DNA of 64,000 nt, from positions 21,495,756-21,559,755 of the forward strand of contig CM055823.1 of assembly GCA_029582265.1 (NCBI GenBank), in the 5' to 3' direction. The notes under the pieces are model-generated. The model ran no database searches, was not told the origin of the DNA, and saw only the letters and a program-made list of their open reading frames with translations. Positions 41,591 to 53,358 of this stretch are shown one piece after another; the stretch's first letter is position 1; every line of letters begins with the position of its first letter. A program made the translations under genes and the position numbers. This DNA comes from Zoroaster sp. YZ-2022 (lineage: Eukaryota; Echinodermata; Asteroidea; Forcipulatida; Zoroasteridae).

Positions 41591-43351
41591 CGCAACGTCA
41601 CGCATGGTTGGTTGGTGCAAACAAGTTTAATGAATTTCTAATATTTTCAATAGTCAGTTCTCTTTACTATTGTGTTTTCTTGTTAAGTGAGTGTTTGGTT
41701 CCAATTGAGTACACTTTGTTTTAAAGTAACCACTGCTTTGTTATAGATTACTAAAGAAGTACCGCCATCCTCCGACCCCCCCCCCCAACAGCCATATCCC
41801 TATATCACCCCCCCCCCCCATCCCCAACCTGGAAGTTTTGATTGGCCTAAATACCGCAGACCTGTCAAACAACCATCGCAGAAGCCTTTGTGATGTGTCC
41901 TAGCTGCCGGCCAGGCAGTTTTTGATGTTATGTACACTATGTTGATGACTTCAATGAAACCCAACACTAAGCCATTTTGTACACAATTCCCATAGGGACC
42001 CCTCAGGTCAGATACCTTCGGCTGAAAGAACTTGCCCAGTGGAATGAGCTTCTAACATGGTATTTGCATTGGTGTGGAGGTAGCACTTACGGTGAATTGA
42101 TTTTTTTTTACCAATTAATTAAGGAGTAATTAAAAAAATGCATTTACCTACTGTAAAATACAGTAGGCCTCCATTCTCTGAGTAGCAGTGAAAAAATTAC
42201 AGAAACTGTTCTTTTAAACAAAGGCAAGAAGCGATTTTAGAAACGTAGTGGTTTTTAACTAATTAATTAAGTAATTAATTAATTAATAAAACATTTAAAA
42301 AAATTGTTTTGGATAAAAAAACATCTCTGTACCCTCTGAAACAAGTTTAGATTAAAAAAATTGGGGAAATCGGTTAATTAACCCAGGCAATTAACGATTT
42401 TTCGACCTACTGTAAAAAACAGTAGGTTACTGCTTCTGTGTATTTTTTTGACCAAACGTGGCGCGCAGGGGGCAACTATTCTTTTTGGTATACTAAGCAT
42501 TTTGTGATCTCACAATAATGCGCCCTCATGTGTCAATGATAAGCACGTCGAAACTTTTCCAAACATTTAAACAGTACACCCAATCTGAACTGTATGTCAA
42601 CAATATACTACTTTTTTGTTTAATATATCAAGAAGCATGGATATATCTATTGAAACATAATGTATTTGTACAAAATAATAAGCAACATCGGTTTAAATAT
42701 TGCTTCTTAAAAGTAAATCTTTCAAAATGATTAATTTTATGCAAAAAGAATTCCGATTTATAACAAAATTAATATCTAGCTGTAATGCTTAGGATTTATA
42801 AACTGGATGGCGTAGACCCTCCATGGTAATACTACTCTTCATAACTATGTATCTTGTATGTATGTTGTATTCATTTGTTTCACTGTGGGAAATAAATGAA
42901 CCTTGAAACCTACTGCAGCGCACAATTATGTTATTAACCAATTATCAGACTATACCCACTAAATCCCATCGGCTACAAGATTCCTATTTAAATATGCAAG
43001 ATTTTTGGTACACCGAAACTGCTCAAAACCCTGGGGACGAGGTTTGGGACGAATTTAAAGTTATGTATGTTGATGAAATTCTGTGATATTTCATTAATAC
43101 TAACAATACGATTAATTGGACTCGACATTTGAGCTTCTACCTGTTTCCTTATTCGACGAAATTTGATGCGAGTCTGGACTTTCAAACACAACAACCTTTA
43201 ATTTCTACTTACATTTTATCCCAAAAGCTTGGACAAAATAATATGTTGTGTGTCCTTTTAAGAATATTTCCCTACCACGAAATTAAGAAACAAGTACACA
43301 TATTATAACGCTTGAGCGATTTAGCGAAGCAGTTGTTTACTCATAACTTAC
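41591..43351. other. Intron 1 sequence with one hairpin-ended element
   Basis: No coding exon is recognised between here and the signal-peptide exon. C-runs lie at about 41779-41818. A 280-bp unit bounded by identical hairpins is at 42147-42426. Confidence 0.4.
42147..42426. mobile_element. Element bounded by two CCTACTGTAAAA hairpins
   Basis: CCTACTGTAAAATACAGTAG plus G lies at 42147, and the near-identical CCTACTGTAAAAAACAGTAG plus G at 42406. Each is a palindrome, so they are both direct and inverted repeats. AATTAATTAA runs fill the interior. Probably a small non-autonomous element. Confidence 0.5.
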
Positions 43352-43480
43352 CTGATTGTGCCATAACGACACAGAATCCCTGTGTCATAAGAGCTACAAC
43401 GATGAAACCCATGTAGCCCATGGTTTCTCGTTCCACCTTTACCGTTGATGTCAGAGATGGTTTAAGAGATGAACTACTAT
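43352..43480 (-). CDS. Host receptor gene, exon 1: 5' UTR end and signal peptide
   Basis: The exon begins after the acceptor TATTTCAG (43481-43483 holds its CAG). The ATG is at 43421, and coding runs 70 nt to the donor GTAAGTTATG. The peptide MGYMGFIVVALMTQGFCVVM followed by AQS has a hydrophobic core and small residues, as in a secretory signal peptide. The donor is phase 1 and the next acceptor (38101) completes an Asp codon. The presence of an acceptor means at least one further upstream 5' UTR exon exists, which I could not place. Confidence 0.75.
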
Positions 43481-43541
43481 CTGAAATACATACAAAGTAA
43501 AACTAAAATGAAAGTAAAAACATCAACACTGATGATACAAC

Positions 43542-43757
43542 TTAAAGGGACAATATCTTCACGATCAGATCAGACTTTCAACAGGACATGGAATCAGAGT
43601 CCTAGTTTAAGATGAACACAGTGACTGAAAATTCTCATTATGCAGCAGCAACGGTAATATGACCTAATCATTTTGTGGTGTTATTTTAAGTCACGTAGTT
43701 AATCTAAAACTAGAACTGTGATTCCATGCCCTGATCGTGACGATATTGTCCCTTTAA
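43542..43757. mobile_element. 216-bp MITE with TTAA target
   Basis: TTAAAGGGACAATATCTTCA and its inverse at 43738-43757 form TIRs that continue ACGATCAG/CTGATCGT. TTAA at both tips may be the target duplication. The tip at 2762 belongs to the same family. It is 60 bp upstream of the signal-peptide exon. Confidence 0.82.
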
Positions 43758-43830
43758 TTATTTGCATTCAAACTGAATGAAAACACTGATCAGTGAAGAT
43801 GTTAGCATTAGGATATCTCACATTTCGGTA

Positions 43831-44190
43831 AATAATAATAATAATAATGTGGACTTATATAGTGCACGTATCCACCATACTGGTGGTCAAGGCGCATTAT
43901 ATTATTACCCCTGCTCATCAGGCTCATAAATAATTTCTGAAACCATCTCGGCTCCCTGGGGAGTATACAGCTCAATTGTTGCCATTACAGGGCATATAGG
44001 GCTAATCAAACCAACTCTGCCCTCACAGGTACCAATATACCCCTGGGTGGAGAGAAGCAATTATGGTAAAGTGTCTTGCTCAAGGACACAGGCACCATGG
44101 TCGCGGTTGGGATTCGAACCCGCATTCTGACGACTCGGCCATCAGAACACAAATCCAATGCACTAAACCGCTCGACCATGGCACTCCATA
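43831..44190 (-). mobile_element. tRNA-derived SINE with a CR1/L2-like 3' tail
   Basis: Read on the minus strand, the SINE starts GGAGTGCCATGGTCGAGCGG (A-box) and has the B-box GGGTTCGAATCC. It ends GCGCCTTGACCACCAGTATG, then GTGGATACGTGCACTATATA, then ATT repeats. The last 60 bp match the 3' end of the LINE at 57893-61815 (GCGCCTTGAGCGCCCAGCAG, GTGGATATGTGCGCGCTATA, ATT repeats). SINEs that share a LINE tail are moved by that LINE's reverse transcriptase. Confidence 0.88.
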
Positions 44191-44514
44191 ACTATTGCAA
44201 TAGTTATAGATTTTGATCTTATTAAACAGTAAATTTCTATTCAACGATTGTTCCTCAATGAAATACTGCTGCCTGATGTGCAATCAATTACTAAGTCGAA
44301 TTACATATTGATTTAAGGGGAAATCTACAGGCAAATCAAAATTCTACAATAGATTTTACATTGACAAGAGTAAGAATTGTAATTGACCGTTTGCACCTTT
44401 TTTCAAAAAGGTTTGCATGAAATTAGACAAAGCAGGTCGATCAATTATACTAAGATTCCTACCATTGTACCATGTATGGGTGCGTGGGTTACTGGTTGTA
44501 TGATTATGCACATC

Positions 44515-44640
44515 CTGCAAAAACTGAGGTGTTAAAATAATACTGGTGGTGTCAACTTTATTCTTCCATGGTGTTTATATTGTGCGAGTTGCCTAATATA
44601 AACACCAATGGTGTAGTTTTTAACACCATAGTTTTTGCAG
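44515..44640. mobile_element. 126-bp MITE
   Basis: CTGCAAAAACTGAGGTGTTA and its inverse (TAACACCATAGTTTTTGCAG) form the ends. The interior has more GGTGTT/AACACC motifs. No coding. CACTGCAAAAA-type tips suggest a mariner-like origin. Confidence 0.75.
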
Positions 44641-47476
44641 TGCATACATGTATATAAATGTGCAACTCCGGCAGATTTTACAACAAACCACATGATGATT
44701 AATCTAAAGTAACATTTTCCATAGGAAACACTCCACAATCATTGATCATAGGCTCAATTAGAACGTTCATTAAATATAAGGGCATGCTTGTCACTGTTAG
44801 AAATCGGAACAAATTACAGAGCCTCAGAGACAATGACCATGGTGATGCTTTTGATATGTCGTCATCGTCAGAACGGTCAGAGATATTGAATTGACGAGAG
44901 AAAAATAAAACAAAAAACAACAAGGTTTCTGTGGCTCTAAGCAAATATCAATAATTTACCTTTCGCCATTTTAAGAGAAGTTATGTCTTAATAAAACTTA
45001 ACAACATAAGCATTATCTCAACCCGAGGTAAACAAATTCAAAGCAAAATAATTTTTCTGAAGCCCTTTCGTCTTGAATTCAGAAAAGTCTAAGGCCCACT
45101 GGTGGGAAACAAATGGCCCATCTTACATTTACACGTATGACAGCGCTTATACTTTCGTTGTTACAAGTATTATTGGCCACTGATATTTTTTATAAATAGA
45201 ACCAAACAAAGATTTAATATTTAAAGTTTCTCTTTCACACGAAATAAAGCATAATAAAAACAAATGTTAGAATAATTGTAATTGTATGTCTACAATATTT
45301 CCATTGTAATTAGTGGCATACTTCATATCACGTATAATGGGATACATTCGGTTATTGACAAAATCTACGTTTTGTTTGCGATACCGTTTTTATATAAAAG
45401 TATATCCGAAGATTGTTGGACTCAGGGTGGAATCAGATGCTTGTCTGAGTCCAAATGTTCATCGTTTACAGTTAATTATACCTCTTAATGCTCTGCGCGT
45501 ACCTTTACTTCCAAATAAAACCGCATTACACACACCTAGTTCCATTAACATTTACTACAATAATCTGGTAAAAAAAAATTAATGGTAACTGTAATGATAT
45601 ATAATGTTCATTTGATTTTTATACTTTTTGTTGGGTTCAATAAATAATTATTGTATAAAACGATCACCCAAACTATATCCTAGGCGTAGTAATCAGCTTT
45701 GGGTGAGCAGCCTTGTTGTTTACTTGTCAAACTAATGCTTTCACATAGAAGAGTTGGCCTTTTTAGCTCTCCCTAATGGCGTTACCATCAGGCACACACT
45801 GTTAATTTCAGAGCCTCCTACGATAGTCTCATGTACTTTACAACCGGCTAGTCATTTATCCACATGTCAACTTTCCCGTAGATTTATGGTTTTTTTGCAC
45901 TTCTCTTTTTGGAGACTTCTGAAGACGCTTTTCCGAGACATTTGGAACCTTTTGGAATTTCTTGTAACCGAATAAATGACCAAGAATCAAGTATTTACAA
46001 ACTGTGGGTTTCGTAATTTACTACAGTGCATCCCCTTGCCGGATGGAACATCCATCAAACCTGACATATTTATTTATTTATATTTTTTATTATTATTATT
46101 CTTAGCCGTTCTAAAGCTCTTACGGAAGTTTTCGTAGATTTCGCGAAATCATTTGATAAATCATTACACATTCTTACGGCTCTGATCTGTAATGCCATTG
46201 AGAGTTTTCTAATCGTGGATGGCTCTAGCAGTAGGTAGTTTGTCAGGGGGCCTGGTAATAATATGTGTAGTATCATCAGTCGGCTTAAAAATTGGTGATG
46301 GTCTGATGCCGTTACAAAGAAAAACGTGTATTGCAGTGGGAAGGCCGGGACTAGACCATCCAGTTTACTTCATAATAATTTCGTTAGAATCAATCATCCA
46401 AACATTTGATGTGTTAAATATATTACAATAGGCATATTTATTATTATTATTATTATTATAGCATCAAGAAAAAAACAAAATTCCCTCGAAATATTATTGG
46501 AACTGTGTTTGCGTATTTTGTTTAATGAACCAATATTAGCGTTGTGGAAAACACTATTTCCACCAGGGTCTAGTAGCGACAGCGAGGTAGACCGTGGAGA
46601 CGAGGTTGCAAGCATGCATGTACGGTAAGATATGACATTATGTACATTGTATGTAATAATACATATACATGTACATGTACAATGTACATGTATGTAAACG
46701 TATTTACGGCGGACGTGAGTAAATAAGGCTACATTTTGTCTGCCAACGCGATCGAACTAGTACTGTACATGTATAATCTCAGCAAATAAAACCTCGCCAT
46801 ACTCCACACGAACAATATGTTCATTTGTACGTTAATGTTTGGCTTTATTTGAAAATTTAAAATCAATGTATAATGTAAGCCTGTGCGAATAGTTCAATTA
46901 GGCATAATATTCGATTATTCGCAAATAGTAATTGCTCATCGTTTTCGTAATCGCTGTTTTGTACTATTCGACATTTCCCATATCATTTCTTTGCACACAG
47001 ATTAGACAAGATTTCGTGGTTCAGCTCGTAAAAGACTTTCTCTTCGTTTAAAATAAAGTATAACTAAAAATGCTTCAGTTTCAAAAAACCCTAACTAGTG
47101 CTGATCAGCCATTCCGTGTGTGAGGAGTTGTTCTTTTTTAGGAACGTTAGTTATTGTTTTAATTAACTGTTATACTTAAAGTATCCTCTCTCTGCCGGGG
47201 ATGCGTGGTGGCAGCCTTTTAAAGTTCATTGACCCCACGCTCCTCACCGCCTGCACAATTTTCATCAGGTGAGGATGCCAAACTTTCTTCGTAGTTTTTA
47301 ACTTTTATTTTAATAATAATTATAATGCAATAATCTAAACCCATGCTTATTTTCATTGTATCCGCAAATATCCATAGATCCATTTGATATTGTTGATTTT
47401 AGGAACATCATTGCCAAAAAGTGTAATTTTTGCAGTTAGAAAACCTTTGTGGGTCACGGATTTGGGGTGAAGTTTT
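44641..47476. other. No gene recognised
   Basis: AT-rich DNA upstream of the receptor gene. It has ATT microsatellites (about 46085-46100 and 46438-46460) and a TACATGTA-rich palindromic run (about 46660-46700). The open frames are short and dissimilar to known proteins. A promoter and 5' UTR exon of the receptor gene may lie here but cannot be placed. Confidence 0.4.
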
Positions 47477-48274
47477 AAGCTACAGTCCCACCACCCCGCT
47501 AATATGCCGCAGAGAGGCGTTAGATGCCGGCATCAAGAAATAAAATGACCGTGGTGTAGCGTCTGTTAACGTCTATTAACGTCTCTTAACGCCCTGATTT
47601 GTCATTGCAGTCCCACATACACGGCATACAAACGGTATACAGCCGGCTTACAAGCACGTTAGAGGGAGGCAGACCCACGCTAGCGGGCGGCAGAGAGACG
47701 CTAATTGGCGTTGGCACTGCGCAGAGGGAGGCAAACAGGCGCTAACAGCCCGCGCACGCGCGTTAGAGGCCGGCAGACCTACGCTAGAGGGCGGCATACC
47801 CTCGTTAGGGGCGGCAGACCTACGGAACAGCCCGCTAGATGCCGTCCCATAGCGTCGGTCTGCCGTCCCCAGCGTCGGTCTGCCGTCCCATAGCGCAGTA
47901 ATGCCTCCCTGATGCCATCTCTTTCGAGTTCCGCGCCATACCACGCAACAAGGCGGCAACAACACGCTGGAAGGCGGTGGACCCTCGCACGATAACGGCA
48001 GACCCTCGCTAGATGGGGGCAGACCTGCGTTAATAGGCGTTAATAGGCGGCAAGCAAAAGTTCGCCGTTCACCCCCGCAATTATAAAACATTTTTATAAT
48101 TTCGGGGACGGTTATCGGCATGTGGCGTTACATGGCGGCGACCTACGTTGACCTGCGTTAAGAGCCGCAGCTACACGGTGGTCCTGCGCTGATACACGGT
48201 GACCAGGCCGGCAACAAATATTTGCTCTGCCGGCATCTAACGGGCTCGCTAACGGGGTGGTGGGACTGTAGCTT
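47477..48274. mobile_element. 798-bp TIR element of GC-rich subrepeats
   Basis: The tips are AAGCTACAGTCCCACCACCC plus CG and the inverse at 48252-48274. The interior, unlike its AT-rich surroundings, is GC-rich. It repeats a roughly 20-bp theme such as GGCGGCAGACCTACGCTAGA, with inverse forms (GCGTCGGTCTGCCGTCCC). The design matches the element at 25536: long TIRs around a filling of short self-complementary motifs. No coding capacity; the proline-rich frame across it is a repeat by-product. Confidence 0.85.
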
Positions 48275-51200
48275 TAGGAATGCAACACACGTGTGATGGT
48301 TAGCATTGTAGGCTCTGTGTTGCGGTACATGGTACATGTACGTGTATAAGTTAATGTTTCGTTGTTATGGGTGTATGTGTGGCATTGGTTCTGCTGGACA
48401 GCGGGGGTGGGGGGATGAGTGTGTATTTCTGTGTGAACATTGTTTAAGTGAAGTTGGGCCCAACGACGTATGTGTGTGTCATATCCCCGTTGTCCAGTGC
48501 TGCTGTGCCATTGATACATCCCATGTAACTGAGCCTAGTGTTATTGAGATTTTATGTTGATATTAAGAGGTGAGACCCTTAGTATTGTTTTACCCGTAAG
48601 GAGAAGTTTAATGACCCTTAATTGATAGATGCAAAGAGTAGCAGTATTTTCTTAAGGCAAATGATTTACCTGGAATTATGCAACACAAAGATTATGTTGT
48701 ACAACTTGGTGTACATGACTGTATTTGCTGGTTCTAATGTATTTTTCTGTATTCCCCTCCGCCTGCACAATATTCATCAGATCAATTGTGCAGGTTAGGT
48801 CACCAATAAATCGTCTACATTTGGCGGAGAGATCAGAAAGAATCTGTGTCATAACTCATTGAATTTCAAGTGACACCGCTTTGGACCCCCCCCCCCCCAC
48901 GCTATATATGAGTCCCAGACACAAACCCCTCTTACACGTGGTTGGTATTTGACATTATAACTAGAATACCTAGTGTTTCCACTGCTACAAAGAATTTATA
49001 TAAAAAAATACATATTTCTCGCGGCAGCCTTGGGGAAAATGGCAATTGATGTGCGTAAAAAATTAAGAAATTCATACAATTCAGAATTCACACATAATTA
49101 TACTATTACACCGCAATGATACTTCATAAAACAAAAAAAGTGCTTCCAAAGATTTACAAACCATGCGTACACAGTGAAGGACCATAAGTCAGCATAAAAC
49201 AATTACTGTTTCTCTTTTGACTCTTCCCATTTGCACAAATATACCAAGCTACCCTTTTTTACTGTCACGCGAGTCACAAAAAGTTTATTTTTTTCTCCTA
49301 GTGTCATAGTGTCATAGTATGTCCTAGGGTGTGTTGAACACAGTGTTCTATTATGCAACATTCTGCTGTAAATGTTTTCCACTTGTCACGCGAGTCACAT
49401 TGTTTGTCACGCGAGTCACATTGTTTGTCACGCGAGTCACATTGTTTGTCACGCGAGTCACGCGAGTCATGCTGCCATCAATATATATTTTTAAACTTGA
49501 ATAATCTTTTTTAGAATTTCAGTGGTGTCAGTTTAGTGCGTCTATTGTACTTTCATATAAAGTGATCCAGAATTTAAAGCTTTCACTATTAATTGGCCAC
49601 TTATGACTGATTGCATACCAAAATGTAAGATTTAAAAAAAAATTGGCCGTCATGCAAGTCACATTTTCTTATTTGATGTAATTTAGTCAGGCAAGTTTTT
49701 TCCCCAAGTTTTTCCCCAATAATTATAGACCCCTCCTTATAGTTTGTAAAAAACTGTGTTCACTGAAAGCAAGGTGTAATATCCGGGAGTAGAGAGCCGG
49801 ACAAAGTTAAAAAATAAGTGGGATCGTCACGCGAGTCACAATGGAATGGCTGTGATTTCCAAACTTGTCCATGGCCACTGCACTTGACAGAAAATAAGAC
49901 TGCACTTTTGAGGGTTCATTTGTTAAAATTTCTCAAAATGGGATGCCAACAATCCATACATATTTGTATTGGATATTATAAAGCATAAACTTTACATTGC
50001 ATGACCTTCAAAATTGTCCTTTAAAGAAGATTTATTATTGACGTTCGGCACATGAATGTACCAGCTTCGACACTACTCTATGATAATATTATTGTGGTCG
50101 TTTACATGTGTAAGTGTGCATATGGCTGGGCGGCTGTGGCAATCGGGATTTTTGTACACTGTGTAATGATGCTCGGATCGAAAGCGCACTCTTTATGTAA
50201 ATTTACTTGAAGTCTCTACGATGTCTGTGGCCTCCTAAAACTGTTTTAATCTGATGATAAATCATTTCAAGTGGAATCTTCCGTGGACTTAATTACTTAC
50301 TAGCTGGCTGAGAGTTTTAAGAAGAAAATAAGCATAAGAACCTGTTGAAATACCATTTTTTGACAAAAAGCTATTACAATAAAACTTTTAATCATGAAAA
50401 TATACCGAATTATTATAGGCTATAACGATTTGGTGAAATATATCACAGACCCGCTGCCGCTGCAACCACCAAATTACGTGTGCTGTGCGTGTGGTGCGCG
50501 CATGGATATAAGCCTACTTTATTCTTATTTAAATAATAGTGATATGAAAACAGATAAAAAAAATAGTAATAATTTGATTTAACTATATTTATATGGTTTT
50601 CACGGATGAATTATACACTTTTATTTAAATAACTTTTTCCATAAACATTTTTGAAGCAGCTCTATCTCGACAAAGCTGTACTATTTTGCAGCGATCCACG
50701 CATAGGCATTCAATACATACGTATGCACACGACGGCTGGCTGATTACTAGACAGATATCATTGAGCATGGCCAGCGCTAGGCATGATCACACAGAGATCC
50801 TGGCCCGGCTTAATAGGCTGCCTGCACACAATGGATTTTTGTTAAGAAGTGGCGATCCAAACAAGTGAAGCGAGCTCACGGCGTAGGCCCTGGGGCCCGT
50901 TTATAAAGTGAAATGTTATTGAGTCCAGAAAATGATCACAAATATCTTCGGAAATATTTGTGATGGCGCGAAAATAATTCACATGCTTTATAACATTTTG
51001 GAACATATACAAACAAATAGCCAGTTTTCAAGAATTGTTTGATTTAGTTTTAGAGAATCATTACCTCCTGGGTTGCAAACAAAAATACTCAATGCTACAT
51101 GTGAATATTTGATTCAAAAGTGGGGTAGGGTTCAGGACCTTTTCTAAAGTGAGGGAGGGCAAGTGTCCCCCTTATCCCCACCACTTCCGCCTCTGGTGCT

Positions 51201-52030
51201 ATTCATTCAAATCCTGTTTGATTTCTAGTATCTTTGATTCCAAACATTATGGTCATTCCAATTCTCCCTCCTCCTCCCTTGTAGTGCCCAGCGTTTTTGT
51301 AACTGAGTCTTAGAAGAGCCACTAGTTAACACATTAATGACGAGGATACATTATAATGCAGCAGAATATAGGTATCCTTGTCACCCAAGGGTTTCATGAT
51401 TGTAACAATTGCTATCCTCATTGGGAGAATAGGGTTTCAATTAAGAATCTCCCAATGGAGATAGAATAGCTGACGCCTACCCTGTGAGCTATGTTTATGA
51501 CGGTGTCAAACATATAAGGAGAAATACATCATTCTGTCTGAGATTCTATTATTTTATTAAATAAGAACTGCAAATGAATTTTTATTCACAACCCATTTTA
51601 AGGTAAAGACTTATGCATATTATGGGAATAAACATTTTGCGTCAATTGACCACTTTGAGAAATTCACTTTTGGACTTTGCTGAGAAACATATGGACAATT
51701 TCCACACGTTGGTATTATTTACATAAAATGAATTCTGACTTCTAGCATTCTATTGGAAGATTCATTTAAAACCTGATAAGGTTATGAAGGGTTTAATCTA
51801 AATAAAAAAGAAAGACTACGATAGGTTAGGAAGATTAAATTCTCATATTAATTTAGCTTCTATGTTTGTAGACATCTGCAATACAAATTGGGTGTTTTCA
51901 GTTGGTTATCACATGGAAGAATGGCATGGCATTTTGTGCATTGGTACATTTATGCACATTTTGTCGCTCTCAAAAGGGCAACTTTACAAATGAATGGATG
52001 AAGTCCCTTAGCAACAATTAGACTGTAACC
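48275..52030. other. No gene recognised; GTCACGCGAGTCACA repeats
   Basis: No exon or element protein is seen. A TG-rich stretch lies at 48280-48500 and a C-run at about 48885-48898. The motif GTCACGCGAGTCACA is scattered and in part tandem at 49264-49850 (listed separately). Confidence 0.4.
49264..49850 (+). repeat. GTCACGCGAGTCACA motif cluster
   Basis: The exact 15-mer occurs at about 49264, then in a tandem run of four at a 22-bp step (about 49385-49460, with TTGTTT between), and again at about 49827. A variant, GTCATGCAAGTCACA, lies at about 49650. It is a CpG-containing near-palindrome in otherwise AT-rich DNA. Confidence 0.7.
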
Positions 52031-52519
52031 ACATTTTGAGCTCAATCATAATTATGACTTTATATTTCATAATTATGACTTAGCGTAAGTCATAATAATA
52101 ACTTAGTTTGCCTATAGAACAACGACGGTTTGACAGTTGCATTACGGAGATACACACGGAATCGTTAAAGGGAAATAGTGAAAAAAATGCTCAGCTTAAG
52201 TCATAATTATGACTTAAATAAGTCATAATTATGACTTCAGCTAAGTTATAATTATGACTTCAGCTAAGTTATAATTATGACTTAAATAAGTCATAATTAT
52301 TACTTAACTAAGTCATAATTATGACTTCAATAAGTCATAACTATGACTTCAATAATTATGACTTAAGTTAAGTCGTAATTATGACTTCAATAAGTCATAA
52401 TTATGACTTAAGCTAATTCATAATTATGAATTAAATAAGTAATAATTATGAATTAAATAAGTCATTATTTTGAATTAAATAAGTCATAATTATGAATCAA
52501 ATAAGTCATAATTATGACA
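52030..52519. repeat. Palindromic satellite, left block
   Basis: Many copies of AAGTCATAATTATGACTT with small variants, plus one 90-bp cassette (TTAGTTTGCCTATAGAACAA, then GACGGTTTGACAGTTGCATT) at about 52098. It is the same family as 55863-57892 and 61816-62730; LINE insertions separate the blocks. Confidence 0.9.
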
Positions 52520-53340
52520 TACTCAACTCAACTATCCTCTTCGTGCCTCATGGCACATATGGCCGCCACGCTCTGTTTCCACTTTTCTCTGTCCTGCGCT
52601 CTTCCCCTTGCCTCGTTCCAAGTCCTCCACCCGCCTTGCTTTCTTTCTTTTTCCACTGTCCTCCTCCACGTTGTTTTCGGTCTACCAACCTTCCTTTTTC
52701 CCTCTAGTTGCCATGTCAGGGCAGTCATACAATGATGATCATTTGGTTTCCTTAAAACATGGCTAATCGAATTCCATCTTGTTCTTTTTACTTCATAGCT
52801 TATCCTTGTGGTTTGGGTGTGGTCGTTGAGTTCATCTATCGAAATGATATTTGGCCAGAATATTTGTAATGCTTTTTTCAAGCACTGGTATTGAAAGGAG
52901 TCTAGTTTATTTTCGTCGCTTTTGTTCATTTTCCATGTTTCGCAACCATAGAGAAGCACAGGTCTCACCAATGTTTTATAAAGCTTGATTTTGGTTTTTC
53001 TTCCATACTGTTTGGATCTCCATATCTTGTTCAATTTTGTAAAAGCAACTCTTGCCTTGTTTATTCTGCAATTCATGTCTCTCCCTCCACCTCCTTCTTT
53101 GCTTACAATTGCACCCAAGTATGTAAATTCCTCCACATCATCTATTTCATTTTCCTCTAGCTTAACAGCATCCCTCTTCTTATTCATTCTCATGATCTTC
53201 GTCTTCTTTCTGTTGACTTTAAGTCCAATTCTGCTTGCGATCCTAGACATACTGTTTGTTTTCCTTTGCATTTGGGAGTGACTGGAAGATAAGAGTGCGA
53301 TATCGTCTGCAAAATCTAGGTCTTCAAGCTTAGACATCGT
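52520..53340 (-). pseudogene. LINE A: 5'-truncated endonuclease-RT element, 3' end
   Basis: An open frame of 269 codons starts inside the RT active site (LEDLDFADDIALLSS). It continues through KKTKIMRMNKK, FTYLGAIVSKEGGG, RPVLLYGCETW and the C-terminal RKVGRPKTTWRRTVEKE. The frame is intact to its end at 52528, suggesting a fairly young insertion truncated at 53340. Satellite motifs flank both sides. I assign it to a CR1/RTE-like clade only loosely. Confidence 0.85.
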
Positions 53341-53358
53341 CCGCCATAATTATGACTT
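53341..53358. repeat. Satellite remnant between two LINEs
   Basis: The bases GCCATAATTATGACTTAG show that LINE A and LINE B are separate insertions into the array and not one element. Confidence 0.75.

Noticed and set aside
44090..44190. Possible functional tRNA-Ser/Leu gene
   Set aside because: A- and B-boxes are present, but the acceptor stem does not close and the sequence continues into a SINE body with a LINE-like tail. The same head occurs at 341, 11640 and 35779.
47648..48121. 157-codon proline/serine-rich open frame
   Set aside because: It runs across the GC-rich subrepeats of a TIR element, and its composition follows the repeat unit. A second frame on the other strand is equally open.
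49264..49480. CRISPR-like regular repeats
   Set aside because: Units abut at a 22-bp step with an almost constant 6-7-bp filler, and the setting is an animal genome. This is a short tandem repeat.
52985..53281. Serine/phenylalanine-rich plus-strand frame
   Set aside because: Antisense of the intact LINE A reverse transcriptase frame. The same applies to plus-strand frames across LINE B.
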